A stretch of 64,000 bases of DNA from an uncultured Gammaproteobacteria bacterium. Lineage in GTDB: Bacteria > Pseudomonadota > Gammaproteobacteria > Pseudomonadales > Litorivicinaceae. This document shows, piece by piece, positions 49,227-57,344 of this stretch. Under the pieces are notes generated by a model, which worked only from the letters and a program-made list of their open reading frames with translations, did no database searches and was not told the DNA's origin. The position numbers and the translations under genes are program-made. The first letter of the stretch is position 1. Each line of letters begins with the position of its first letter. The DNA lies in the NCBI GenBank assembly GCA_913042205.1, contig CAJWIY010000001.1:1-64000 (forward strand), read 5' to 3'.

Positions 49227-49642
49227 ACCCTTGGATAGCACACCTTGAAAATCAAGATCTCAAATGGATAGTCGATTCTGGACGGGGCGTATACTTTGAT
49301 CCGGGAATCGACGTTCTATTCCCGAATCCGACATTAATATTGGATGGGGAACTTGAATGTCGTGGTCATTTGCGAGGTAGTGGGGCATTGCTTGGAATTT
49401 CAGAATGGTACCTCGAAGCCGAAAAAAGTTCGCTTTGGCAGGTGACTATGCCCGTCTGGGGGCTTGAATTACCATTAACGCAAAAACATAAGGCAGCTTG
49501 GAGCATCGCTCTCGCGGTTGCAATGTCTGCTGAAATCAGGCTTTCTCAACCGGATGCGCAAGGTCTTGCAGATGTCGAGGCGGCGCAGCTGAAATTTAGG
49601 TATGTTGTGGGTCAGTTAGAGACCTCTTTGTGGGGAATTTAG
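49223..49642 (+). CDS. cyclic-nucleotide-binding-like protein, cluster gene 1
   Basis: A 139-residue protein without membrane segments. Its first 90 residues follow the pattern of a cyclic-nucleotide-binding beta-roll: HLENQDLKWIVDSGRGVYFD, then PTLILDGELECRGHLRGSGA and LLGISEWYLE. The phosphate-binding cassette of true cNMP binders (GE-ALL-R-A) is absent, so it probably binds no cyclic nucleotide. CGGAGA precedes the ATG. In NHLM-type export systems such domains are fused to the ABC protein; here it is a separate gene, one base before the next start. Assignment rests on pattern alone. Confidence 0.55.
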   Translation: MNPWIAHLENQDLKWIVDSGRGVYFDPGIDVLFPNPTLILDGELECRGHLRGSGALLGISEWYLEAEKSSLWQVTMPVWGLELPLTQKHKAAWSIALAVAMSAEIRLSQPDAQGLADVEAAQLKFRYVVGQLETSLWGI

Positions 49643-50149
49643 GTGGCTGAAGAGTTTCGCCAGTCGGCTACTGATAGTTTGGGGCTCCCAAGACGGATGT
49701 GGTGGTTATGGCCTTTCGTCGCGCTATTAATTGTGATCTGGACCATAAGTCTATGGGCGGTTCGTGTAGCGGATACCGAGACGGCATTGGGTGTTGTCAC
49801 ATCGCATCGTGGTCTCGGAACTTCCGCTCAAGCCGAAGTAGCCCTTTTTGTTCCGTCTTCAATCAAAACACGTGTGCTCGGTGAGAGAGTGGATGTGGCC
49901 TGCCAGGGTATTTCTCTCGGGGGGCAAGTGTTTACGGAGAGTGGCAATATTCTATCAATTCAGGATATTCGCGATTGGGTTGGAAGTCGCCTTCTGGCCG
50001 AACGACTTTTCAGTCAGGGTGTTCGGTTACAGCAGGTGGTCACAGAGTCCGATATACAAATCCCGTCACCGGGCGAACATTGCGACGTCACAGTTGTCAG
50101 CGGTCGCGTTCGTTTGATCGAACTTTTAGGCCGTAGTTTGGATCTATGA
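49643..50149 (+). CDS. miniature HlyD/NHLM-type membrane fusion protein, cluster gene 2
   Basis: A 168-residue protein with one membrane segment (about 22-45, WWLWPFVALLIVIWTISLWA) and a short extracytoplasmic part. ALFVPSSIKTRVLGERVDVA and GGQVFTESGNILSIQDI resemble the C-terminal part of NHLM-type secretion (HlyD-like) proteins, in which pieces on parameters, pH-independent barrel strands and a short linker end the chain. The lipoyl domain and the entire coiled-coil hairpin, some 200 residues in the full family, are missing. It cannot reach an outer-membrane channel. Starts at GTG; overlaps gene 3 by ATGA. Confidence 0.6.
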   Translation: MAEEFRQSATDSLGLPRRMWWLWPFVALLIVIWTISLWAVRVADTETALGVVTSHRGLGTSAQAEVALFVPSSIKTRVLGERVDVACQGISLGGQVFTESGNILSIQDIRDWVGSRLLAERLFSQGVRLQQVVTESDIQIPSPGEHCDVTVVSGRVRLIELLGRSLDL

Positions 50150-51375
50150 CGGCAATACTCGATGGGCTAATCGCTACAGGAGCAACTTTTGAAGCAGTTG
50201 CCGATGAAGCCGGCTCTCTTGGTTATAGACTTAAAGAGCGACGAGTGAAGCCACCGGTAGCTGGCTCAATTTTTGTTGATCAAACTGGTCTTCTGCATCG
50301 TATTCGTTATCGATGTTTCGGTTGGGTCGTGAGCATTGATGGTGATACCAGACTGCACCTTATTCGCTGGAAGAAAGCATTTGCTGTTGGCGGCTATATT
50401 CTTGAGCCAGACGTCGCCGATCATACCTTGGCCGTTCAGTGGTTAGCCATCGCGCTTGTGGTTTTTGCTCGACTCTTGCTCGTCATTCTCGTGAGTATCC
50501 TACAACAAGTGGATGATGTGACGTTGGCTCCTCTTTGGATACTCATCGGTTTGATTCTAGCCTCAACTACTTATACGTCAATCACCCTCATTCACCGCTC
50601 TCAGTGGAATGATTTGGAGGCAGCGTTAGCAACGATGGCCCCTGATTGGATACCTCGGTTATCGCGAGATGTTGGTGGACGAGTTCTGGCGCTCGCTACC
50701 ATTTTTGGTATGTTGATACTCGACCTGATTTTGGCTTTGTCTGCAGCAATTTGGGTTGTTGGTGTAGGATTTTTGTTTTTGGACTTGATGCCTACCAGAC
50801 ATTTTAAACAGGCAAGAGCGCTGACCCATGCACCGCTGGTGCGTACGATTCGGGAACCGAGTCAGGTTATGGCAAGACTCAAATATCTATTGAGTATTTC
50901 AGGCCAAGGCGTGCACGTGTTGAAAACAAATACCCCTGAAACCTTACTCTTTGCGAGTGAGCAATTGGTTCGTGGAGGTGAGCCTATTACGGTTTTAGGA
51001 CCTGAAGCTGAATTTTTACCAGGAACTTTACGTAGTAATTTTGCTTGGGATGCAAGCGAAATAGGTGATTATCACTTCAGTAACCTAATGGAGTTGATCG
51101 GCTTACAGCATTGGCGAAAGAGGTTTGGTGGATCTCTGAATTATCAAATTGGTCCAGACAATCAGGGACTTTCTTCATCGGAGGCTGCCGCACTCCAGGT
51201 AGCAAGAGCCTTAGCTCAGGGTGCAGATACATTGATTTTGGTTGATGCACTTGCATCAATGTCAGCCGATCGACAAATGGAACTTTTGAACCGATTGGCT
51301 GCAGCAAATCGTCGTATCTTGGTCTATTCAAGTGTTTCAGATTTATGGGAAGGCGAAGTCATTGAGCTCGATTGA
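50146..51375 (+). CDS. ABC-exporter-like protein with degenerate NBD, cluster gene 3
   Basis: A 409-residue protein that looks like a peptidase-type ABC exporter in reduced form. Residues 1-95 resemble the second half of a C39 peptidase domain (AVADEAGSLGYRL, PVAGSIFVDQTGLLHRI), without the cysteine-bearing first lobe. About four membrane segments follow (95-215), not six. Residues 245-409 follow an NBD order: HVLKTNTPETL where Walker A should be (no GxxGxGKS), FLPGTLRSNF as the usual lf-GTi-eN stretch, GLSSSEAAALQVARAL as signature, LILVDA as Walker B with Glu changed to Ala, and YSS in place of the H-loop. ATP hydrolysis is very unlikely. The frame is intact. Confidence 0.7.
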   Translation: MTAILDGLIATGATFEAVADEAGSLGYRLKERRVKPPVAGSIFVDQTGLLHRIRYRCFGWVVSIDGDTRLHLIRWKKAFAVGGYILEPDVADHTLAVQWLAIALVVFARLLLVILVSILQQVDDVTLAPLWILIGLILASTTYTSITLIHRSQWNDLEAALATMAPDWIPRLSRDVGGRVLALATIFGMLILDLILALSAAIWVVGVGFLFLDLMPTRHFKQARALTHAPLVRTIREPSQVMARLKYLLSISGQGVHVLKTNTPETLLFASEQLVRGGEPITVLGPEAEFLPGTLRSNFAWDASEIGDYHFSNLMELIGLQHWRKRFGGSLNYQIGPDNQGLSSSEAAALQVARALAQGADTLILVDALASMSADRQMELLNRLAAANRRILVYSSVSDLWEGEVIELD

Positions 51376-53194
51376 ACCGCAAATATTTTACTTAAGCGCC
51401 GGGAAAGTGTCTGCGGGTTTAGCACGGGACCGACTTTGGCAGGTGAAGGAAGGTTCCGCTTACCTTCGCCTACTTATAGACGACCAAGAGGTAGGGTCGA
51501 TGCCAGTCCCAGAATCTGGATGGTTTTTAGTTCCCGAAAGCCAATTTTTGCGAATACAATTGGTGGCAGAAACTCAAATTTCATTTGAGAGTCGACTCCC
51601 TTTAGCTCTGATCCCTCGATTGGGTGATCTTGGCCGGAATCAGCTAATTCGGCCGATTCGTCAGATGATGGCGGCGTCTGGAATTGATGACAGTCTTATC
51701 GACTGGGTAGTTAAACTTGCTCAGCCAAGCTTTCGCTCTTGGTTTGGTGAATCGCTGGATCATGCGATTCAGCGTAAACAACCTATGTCGCCCGATATTG
51801 AGACGCCCCTAATCTCTGATCACGGGCCACGTCCTTCCTTAGAGGATACATCTGTGATGGAAGAGCGAAGAGTAATGTGGGTTTCATTTGTTGTCGCACT
51901 TCTGTCAATTATCTCTGTGACTGGCTGGCTAGGCACCCTAGTCGCTATCGAGGCCTCTGGATTTTCACTGAGCCACGATTACATTGCGCTAGCGGTTGGG
52001 TGTATAGGGTTGACAGCTGGGTCAGTCTGGGCCGTAAGCCAAGTGGCCACAAACTTCCCTGATGCACGGCCAGTAGGCTTAGCGACAGCCTTGGCGATGA
52101 TTATCCTGATCTTACTATCGCAAGCACCCGTTCTAGCGTTGGCGATGATATTTTCCGGCAGCTTAATCGCCGGAGCGTATTGGGTCTATGTAAAAAGATT
52201 GCTGCCAGAGCTACCAGCGATTGATCAGCCGATGAGCTGGTTATCACTGCGATTAGCGCGTGATGGTGTGTCATCTGTTCGCGAACGTGTACTTGAGGTT
52301 TGGGACCAAGCCAGTCAATGGGTAATTGCGAGAATTGAACTAGTCGCTGAATACAGTCGGTTTAGTCGGGCAGTTATCGCGGCGAGTCTGGTAATTCCTG
52401 CGATTGCGTCAACAGACCAAAGTCGACCAATGGTACTTGCAGGTCTGACACTTGCTGCCCTGTTACTCTTAGAGCGACTGCGTGCAGCGATGCCAGTTAG
52501 CATTGAACCGCAATCAACGATTCGAGTGGCTTCAAAAGTGCTTCCATCGGCGTTAGGTGGGGAGGTTCAATATGATGGGATCATCTATCGTCGTCACGCC
52601 GGTGGAGCACCATTATTTGACCATCTGAGTTTCCATTGCCCTGATAATAGCTTGGTCAGGATAACCGCAGCGGAAGGTGCCGGCTTGTCTACCCTCAAGC
52701 ATTTACTTACTCGACAAGTTTCACCTGAGCGAGGTTTGGTTCGCGTAGGTGGAATGGATGTGGCACGACTTGACCCTGAGGTTCTTGCTCACTCGGTCAT
52801 CATGCTTGATCACCCTAGAGATTCTGAGGTGTCAACTGTTGGTCAATGGTTATTTATTGAATCTGGTATTGAACCATCAACACTCGAGATGCACTTACAG
52901 GGTTTGAGAGCGAGTTATTGGATTGAAATCCTACCGGATCGTTTGAATGCTCCGCTAGGCGCACTTTGGTCGATGGCGGGTCCTCTTGGCATGAATCGAT
53001 TAAAGCTTGCGCGTGCACTGTCTCGTCGAGGCCAACTTATGTGGCTTGATCACTGGTTGATTGGTCTTGATCCATCAGGACGGGCACATGTGATTCGGAG
53101 TCTGGTGGAACGCTCAGGGACACGGTTTGTTGTCGATAGAAATGAGTTGTTGAAGCGGGAAGCTTCGATTCATTGGGAGCTTGCGAATGATTGA
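51362..53194 (+). CDS. ABC-exporter-like protein with degenerate NBD, cluster gene 4
   Basis: A 610-residue protein from a TTG at 51362 (GGAAGG 8 bases upstream, 14-bp overlap); a GTG at 51332 would add 10 residues. The N-terminal 120 residues resemble the regulatory beta-domain of NHLM-type ABC proteins (RLWQVKEGSAYLRLLI). About six membrane segments lie at 170-378. The NBD (400-600) keeps the order but not the chemistry: Walker A AAEGAGLST has Leu442 for Lys; the signature is PLGMNRLKLARAL; Walker B LMWLDH has His564 for the catalytic Glu; no H-loop His is seen. A pseudo-ATPase is the best reading. Confidence 0.7.
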   Translation: MSSIEPQIFYLSAGKVSAGLARDRLWQVKEGSAYLRLLIDDQEVGSMPVPESGWFLVPESQFLRIQLVAETQISFESRLPLALIPRLGDLGRNQLIRPIRQMMAASGIDDSLIDWVVKLAQPSFRSWFGESLDHAIQRKQPMSPDIETPLISDHGPRPSLEDTSVMEERRVMWVSFVVALLSIISVTGWLGTLVAIEASGFSLSHDYIALAVGCIGLTAGSVWAVSQVATNFPDARPVGLATALAMIILILLSQAPVLALAMIFSGSLIAGAYWVYVKRLLPELPAIDQPMSWLSLRLARDGVSSVRERVLEVWDQASQWVIARIELVAEYSRFSRAVIAASLVIPAIASTDQSRPMVLAGLTLAALLLLERLRAAMPVSIEPQSTIRVASKVLPSALGGEVQYDGIIYRRHAGGAPLFDHLSFHCPDNSLVRITAAEGAGLSTLKHLLTRQVSPERGLVRVGGMDVARLDPEVLAHSVIMLDHPRDSEVSTVGQWLFIESGIEPSTLEMHLQGLRASYWIEILPDRLNAPLGALWSMAGPLGMNRLKLARALSRRGQLMWLDHWLIGLDPSGRAHVIRSLVERSGTRFVVDRNELLKREASIHWELAND

Positions 53195-53651
53195 ACAGCA
53201 ACTATTCCTTGGTGCCTTGACAGAACAAGAGTATCGGCATTGGCTTGATAATGCCGCCATCAAGAAGCTGACACCTGGAGAAACCTTGATTTCAGAAGAC
53301 GATTTTCCAGATATCTTTCTGGTACTACGAGGGCAGTTTACAATGCGTCGCGGAGAGCGATCGCCAGGTCTTGTTGGTCTTGACGAGTTTCTGACTGGCT
53401 GGATGACTGATCGGGAATGGATGGCAGATCGATCGACGACATTGATTTATTTAGATTCAGGGCGTTTTGGACAGATGCTGTCAGTAGAACCTAGGCGGAA
53501 GCGCTTATTTCATGAAAGTGTAACACCAATGCTAGCCGGGCGGTTATATCGTGATCTGTGTGACGCTGTGGAAGTACCAGCCGCTTTAACACGAGGCTTT
53601 GAGCGGGGCGTACGACGTTTTTATCAATTAAGACAGAATTTTCTGAAGTGA
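53187..53651 (+). CDS. cyclic-nucleotide-binding-like protein, cluster gene 5
   Basis: A 154-residue soluble protein. ALTEQEYRHWLDNAAIKKL, TPGETLISEDDFPDIFLVLR and GQFTMRRGERSPGLVGLDEF follow the cNMP-binding beta-roll, including the G-E-L-I turn and the f-LVLrG strand, but the phosphate-binding cassette with its Arg is lost. A helical C-terminus (about 115-154) follows; no DNA-binding domain is present. The ATG at 53187 (GGGAG upstream) overlaps gene 4 by 8 bp. With gene 1 it brackets the two exporter-like proteins, so it may be a structural or sensory subunit. Confidence 0.6.
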   Translation: MIEQQLFLGALTEQEYRHWLDNAAIKKLTPGETLISEDDFPDIFLVLRGQFTMRRGERSPGLVGLDEFLTGWMTDREWMADRSTTLIYLDSGRFGQMLSVEPRRKRLFHESVTPMLAGRLYRDLCDAVEVPAALTRGFERGVRRFYQLRQNFLK

Positions 53652-53730
53652 CGATCGCGATTTGCTAGTTATCCGGGCGCATTATGATTACAGGTTTACG
53701 CACACTTACCCATAGGCAACTTAACTTCTT

Positions 53731-54171
53731 TCAGGGCCGATAAATAGCAGCATTCTTGTCATTTTCTCTGCACTCAACTTCGATCAAGAATGCCCGTTCG
53801 TTCGTCTGCTTTCGAATCCATTGATCGACATACTCAAATATGAACTCAGCGGTGCGCTCCATACTGACGTTAGGCATTACTCTCAAATCGATAATCTGTC
53901 TGTCATGGAGACTTCGGAACAATTCAATTTCGGGGTCATCTTCATTAACGAGCGTAGTGTGATCGAACCAGTAAGAGAGCCAGGATTTTATCTCGGCGAA
54001 GTTTCCAAAATCGACACCAAAACCGGATTCCGTGAGGCCGTGACAGCCAAAAGTCAATTTAAAGCTACGTGAGTAGCCATGAATAAAACTACAATGTCCC
54101 TCGTGCTGCCACTGTCGATGACTGCATGGAAAGTTGTCGAACGTTTTAATGGTTTGGTAAACAGTCATCAA
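53731..54171 (-). CDS. 6-carboxytetrahydropterin synthase-like (QueD family)
   Basis: A 146-residue T-fold protein. CSHRQW supplies the first zinc His, and CSFIHGYSRSF supplies the catalytic Cys and the second His; the third His of the usual HGH is Tyr, as in a known proteobacterial HGY subgroup. VDFGNFAEIKSWL and FDHTTLVNEDDP, with the Asp-His pair, and a Glu in IEVECREN complete the site. QueD makes a queuosine precursor, but for this subgroup the product is not certain. It is divergent from the FAH-family gene across 27 bases. Confidence 0.8.
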   Translation of the reverse strand: MMTVYQTIKTFDNFPCSHRQWQHEGHCSFIHGYSRSFKLTFGCHGLTESGFGVDFGNFAEIKSWLSYWFDHTTLVNEDDPEIELFRSLHDRQIIDLRVMPNVSMERTAEFIFEYVDQWIRKQTNERAFLIEVECRENDKNAAIYRP

Positions 54172-54198
54172 AAAAGTATACGAGGTTTCGTTATCCCT

Positions 54199-54873
54199 AT
54201 GAATTGGAATTCTCCACTACATCCAGAATTTTTGACTACGGACGGTCGTCGCTTTTCAGTGAACCGTGTATTTTGTATCGCTAAGAACTACGAAGAACAT
54301 GCGAAGGAAATGGGCGGAGAGATTGATCGTAAGTCACCTTTCTATTTTCAGAAAAGTTTTGATGCAGTAACTTTTGAACCGAACGTTCGCTATCCGACCT
54401 ATACCGATGACCTCCATCACGAAGTGGAGTTAGTTGCAGTCGTGGGCAAAGGTGGGCGTAATCTTAGTTTGGCGGATGCCGAAACAGTTATCTTTGGTTA
54501 CGCGGTAGGAATTGACTTCACCCGTCGCGATCGTCAAATGGAAGCTAAAGAAAAAGGCCGTCCATGGGAAGTTGCTAAGAATTTTGATGATTCAGGTGCC
54601 ATGGGCGTTGTTACGCCAAAAACAGAAATTGGATTGATGCGCGATGCGGTAATTACTCTCGAAGTAAATGGTGAATTACGACAATCCGGCGATATCAAAC
54701 AAATGGCATACAACGTGGCCGAATTGATAGCGTTTCTATCAACTCTCCAAGAGCTGAAATCCGGTGATCTGATTTATACGGGGACGCCGTCAGGAGTCGG
54801 CCGGGTCATATGCGGTGATCGCCTCGTTGGTAAAATCGATGGGTTAGTTACCTTAGATATTTGCCTTGTCTAG
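54199..54873 (+). CDS. fumarylacetoacetate hydrolase-family protein
   Basis: A 224-residue FAH-fold hydrolase of the YcgM/acylpyruvase (FAHD1) type. FCIAKNYEEHAKEMG, HHEVELVAVVGKGG with the metal-binding glutamates, IDFTRRDRQ, WEVAKNFDDSGAMG and IYTGTPSGVG are clear. Likely reactions are cleavage of acylpyruvates or decarboxylation of oxaloacetate. I start at ATG 54199 (MNWNSPLHPEF); an earlier in-frame ATG would overlap the divergent QueD-like gene by 93 bp. Confidence 0.88.
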   Translation: MNWNSPLHPEFLTTDGRRFSVNRVFCIAKNYEEHAKEMGGEIDRKSPFYFQKSFDAVTFEPNVRYPTYTDDLHHEVELVAVVGKGGRNLSLADAETVIFGYAVGIDFTRRDRQMEAKEKGRPWEVAKNFDDSGAMGVVTPKTEIGLMRDAVITLEVNGELRQSGDIKQMAYNVAELIAFLSTLQELKSGDLIYTGTPSGVGRVICGDRLVGKIDGLVTLDICLV

Positions 54874-55166
54874 GACAGGCGAATGCCAAATCGACGCAGA
54901 AATTTTTTTTCAAACTCCCAAAAGTAACGGAACTGTCCGGCTAACGTACCAATTATGATCAGTAACAACTGATAAATTGGGAAAATGATAAGAACACGTA
55001 GCGGCCAAAATACCCAAGGAGAGAGGCTTTCTTTGTTTATCATAAAAAAATCCAAAACCGGCCCCGAGACAATTACCGCTACTGAACCCGTTACTGCAAA
55101 CACGATAAAAATGACTACTAACTGCCAACGGGATTCGGCTTTAAACAAGACCATTAGTTTTTGCAT
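54870..55166 (-). CDS. small membrane protein of unknown function
   Basis: A 98-residue protein with two clear membrane segments: one at about 15-38 (QLVVIFIVFAVTGSVAVIVS) and a longer one at about 51-75 (FWPLRVLIIFPIYQLLLIII). The C-terminus is basic (FEKKFLRRFGIRLS). It resembles the small DUF6787-like membrane proteins in pattern, but I cannot confirm this. It overlaps the convergent FAH gene by 4 bp and lies 37 bp upstream of the M48 peptidase on the same strand. Confidence 0.6.
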   Translation of the reverse strand: MQKLMVLFKAESRWQLVVIFIVFAVTGSVAVIVSGPVLDFFMINKESLSPWVFWPLRVLIIFPIYQLLLIIIGTLAGQFRYFWEFEKKFLRRFGIRLS

Positions 55167-55203
55167 ATTTCCATCTCAGGCGGATAGGGCAACTTCATTT
55201 TGA

Positions 55204-56325
55204 TCACAGAGTCAGAGATCTCGCTCTTTCCTTAGCCGCCTCGGCTCGGATTTTATCACCGGATGCGGCATAACAATAACTTAGCAGTAACTCGCTAACT
55301 GGATCGGTTGGGTTTAGGGAGCGTACTTTGAGTGCAGACTGGATGGCCTTTCTTGCCTGTTTGCTTGCGACTAGTAATTCTGCCTGAAGTCGCCATACGC
55401 TGTGTTCTTTGGGGAAACTTTCAAGCGCACGTCCAGTCAATTTCAGCGCTAGCGCGAAGTTGCCGTCGGCTGACGCTTTGCGGGCCTCAGCGATGAGTTT
55501 CAATCCAGCCTCGTGTGTCTTTATCTCATATTTGGCTTTCTTAAACTCAGGGCTTGTTATTTGGCCTTTGGTTGGGTACTTAGAGACTTCTGATTTGATT
55601 GCGTTTAGACGCTCCCGGCTGATTGGATGGGTACCTAACAGTTTCTGTGCGATGGAGTTCCCGCCGGCTCCGAGTTTTGCCAGTTTTTGTTGCATGCCGA
55701 TCGCACCACGTGGATCAAACCCGGCACGGACCATTAAGTTAACGCCAACCCGATCTGCTTCAAGCTCGTTGGACTGACTGTACTGGCCCATTAAGATGTT
55801 TTGGCCAAGGCCTATGAGCTTGTTAGAGCCGGCTCGGGCCCCAGGTTCGGCTATTCCAATCTCAATTATCTGTGCGGCCAGACCGACCAGTGCCCCAAAT
55901 GTCTCCCGCCCGGTGCCGTGAAGCTCAATACTATGAGCCATTTCATGCCCCAAGACAGAGACTAGTTCGGCCTCTGTCTCGACCGCATTGATTAACCCGT
56001 AATTCACACCCATCTTACCTCCAGGGAGCGCCCAAGCATTGATGGAGCCATCATTGACTAAGCGGATTTCCCATGGGAAAGGGGAGTTAGCCGTTGTTGC
56101 AAGGCGTTGGATTAAACTATTTAAGTAGTCGGTCGTTACTTGAAACTCGGTGAGGTCGCCACCCGATTGTGCTAAAGCAAATGGATACTGGCGTTGCCCT
56201 TTTTGAATTTCTTTTCTAGGGTCTGTGACTACTTCTACGACTGAATCGATCGGATCTCTGATGGGGTTCTGACATCCTGTCAGCCCTGTTATTGTAAAAA
56301 TTAGGGCGAGTACGATTAGTCTCAT
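55204..56325 (-). CDS. M48-family metalloprotease lipoprotein with TPR region
   Basis: A 373-residue periplasmic lipoprotein: signal peptide with lipobox LTGC (Cys18), an M48 peptidase domain (zinc site HEMAH, third ligand in [10 protein letters not shown]), and C-terminal helical TPR-like repeats (about 265-370, including a YCYAASGDK helix). This is the plan of LoiP/BepA-type quality-control proteases, which act on outer-membrane proteins. It overlaps lipA by 4 bp at its start. Confidence 0.9.
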   Translation of the reverse strand: MRLIVLALIFTITGLTGCQNPIRDPIDSVVEVVTDPRKEIQKGQRQYPFALAQSGGDLTEFQVTTDYLNSLIQRLATTANSPFPWEIRLVNDGSINAWALPGGKMGVNYGLINAVETEAELVSVLGHEMAHSIELHGTGRETFGALVGLAAQIIEIGIAEPGARAGSNKLIGLGQNILMGQYSQSNELEADRVGVNLMVRAGFDPRGAIGMQQKLAKLGAGGNSIAQKLLGTHPISRERLNAIKSEVSKYPTKGQITSPEFKKAKYEIKTHEAGLKLIAEARKASADGNFALALKLTGRALESFPKEHSVWRLQAELLVASKQARKAIQSALKVRSLNPTDPVSELLLSYCYAASGDKIRAEAAKERARSLTL

Positions 56326-57344
56326 AAACGCTTTAAAGGAATGGTGTTCTGTTCACTTTTGGCATTTGAAATTCCCGCGTTATTTTTCAAAAGCGCCTGC
56401 TCGGCACGATAACTTGACCGGACCATTGGTCCTGAGACGACCTCAAGGAATCCACGTTCAAGACCCCATTCACGATATAGATCGAATTGCTCGGGGGTGA
56501 CATACCGATCGATCGGCAGATGATTAACTGTTGGCCTCAAATACTGACCGAAGGTAACGATATCTACGTCATGCTCACGCATGTCGTCCATGGCTTGTTT
56601 GATTTCGTCTTCAGTTTCGCCTAGGCCTAACATCAAACTGGTTTTAGTCAGTACTTCGGGCCTATATTTTTTTCCGTGATGTAAAACATCGAGAGTTTGT
56701 TGATAACTTGCACGAGGGTCCCTAACCGGGTGCGTAAGGCGTCTGACTGTTTCCACGTTCTGAGCAAAAACTTCGAGTCCCGAGTCGATTATTGTCTCAA
56801 TGTCCGATAGAACTCCCTGAAAATCGGGCGTTAAGGCCTCAACTGCCGTGTCGGGACTTTTTTGCTTGATTGCGCGTATTGTGGCAGCGAAGTGGTTCGC
56901 CCCACCGTCATCAAGATCATCTCGATTTACGCTGGTCAGGACCACATATCTAAGACCCATTAAAGCGACAGATGCAGCCGTATTCTGTGGCTCATGCAAA
57001 TCAATCCAACCTTTCGGGTTACCGGTATCAACGGCACAGAACTTACAGGCCCGGGTGCATACTGACCCCATGAGCATGATGGTTGCGGTTCCGGCGCTCC
57101 AGCACTCACCGATATTAGGGCACATTGCTTCTTCGCATACAGTGGAGAGGCCGTGGGTCCGGACGATTTTTTTAACGTCTTGGTAGCCTTGTCCTCCCGG
57201 GCTAACAAATCGTAGCCAACTCGGTTTATCACCGCGCGGTGCCTGTTCATTCGATCGACGTTTCTGACCATTTTTTATGGCCTTGACACCGACTGCATTG
57301 ACTATTTTGTCCCCGCTACTTGGGCGCGATTTGTTTCCTGTCAT
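56322..57344 (-). CDS. lipA: lipoyl synthase
   Basis: A radical SAM enzyme inserting two sulfurs into octanoyl groups, giving lipoyl cofactors, including that on GcvH two genes upstream. The 340-residue protein has the auxiliary cluster [12 protein letters not shown], the radical [11 protein letters not shown] and the C-terminal RSSYRAE. I start at [11 protein letters not shown] because its ATG overlaps the gcvP stop (ATGA); an upstream in-frame start would reach 51 bases into gcvP. LipB is not in the window. Placement behind gcvP fits a shared need for lipoate. Confidence 0.96.
   Translation of the reverse strand: MTGNKSRPSSGDKIVNAVGVKAIKNGQKRRSNEQAPRGDKPSWLRFVSPGGQGYQDVKKIVRTHGLSTVCEEAMCPNIGECWSAGTATIMLMGSVCTRACKFCAVDTGNPKGWIDLHEPQNTAASVALMGLRYVVLTSVNRDDLDDGGANHFAATIRAIKQKSPDTAVEALTPDFQGVLSDIETIIDSGLEVFAQNVETVRRLTHPVRDPRASYQQTLDVLHHGKKYRPEVLTKTSLMLGLGETEDEIKQAMDDMREHDVDIVTFGQYLRPTVNHLPIDRYVTPEQFDLYREWGLERGFLEVVSGPMVRSSYRAEQALLKNNAGISNAKSEQNTIPLKRL

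Noticed and set aside
49223..53651. Active bacteriocin export operon
   Set aside because: Catalytic residues of both ATPases and the peptidase cysteine are absent, and no NHLP or double-glycine precursor gene is adjacent.
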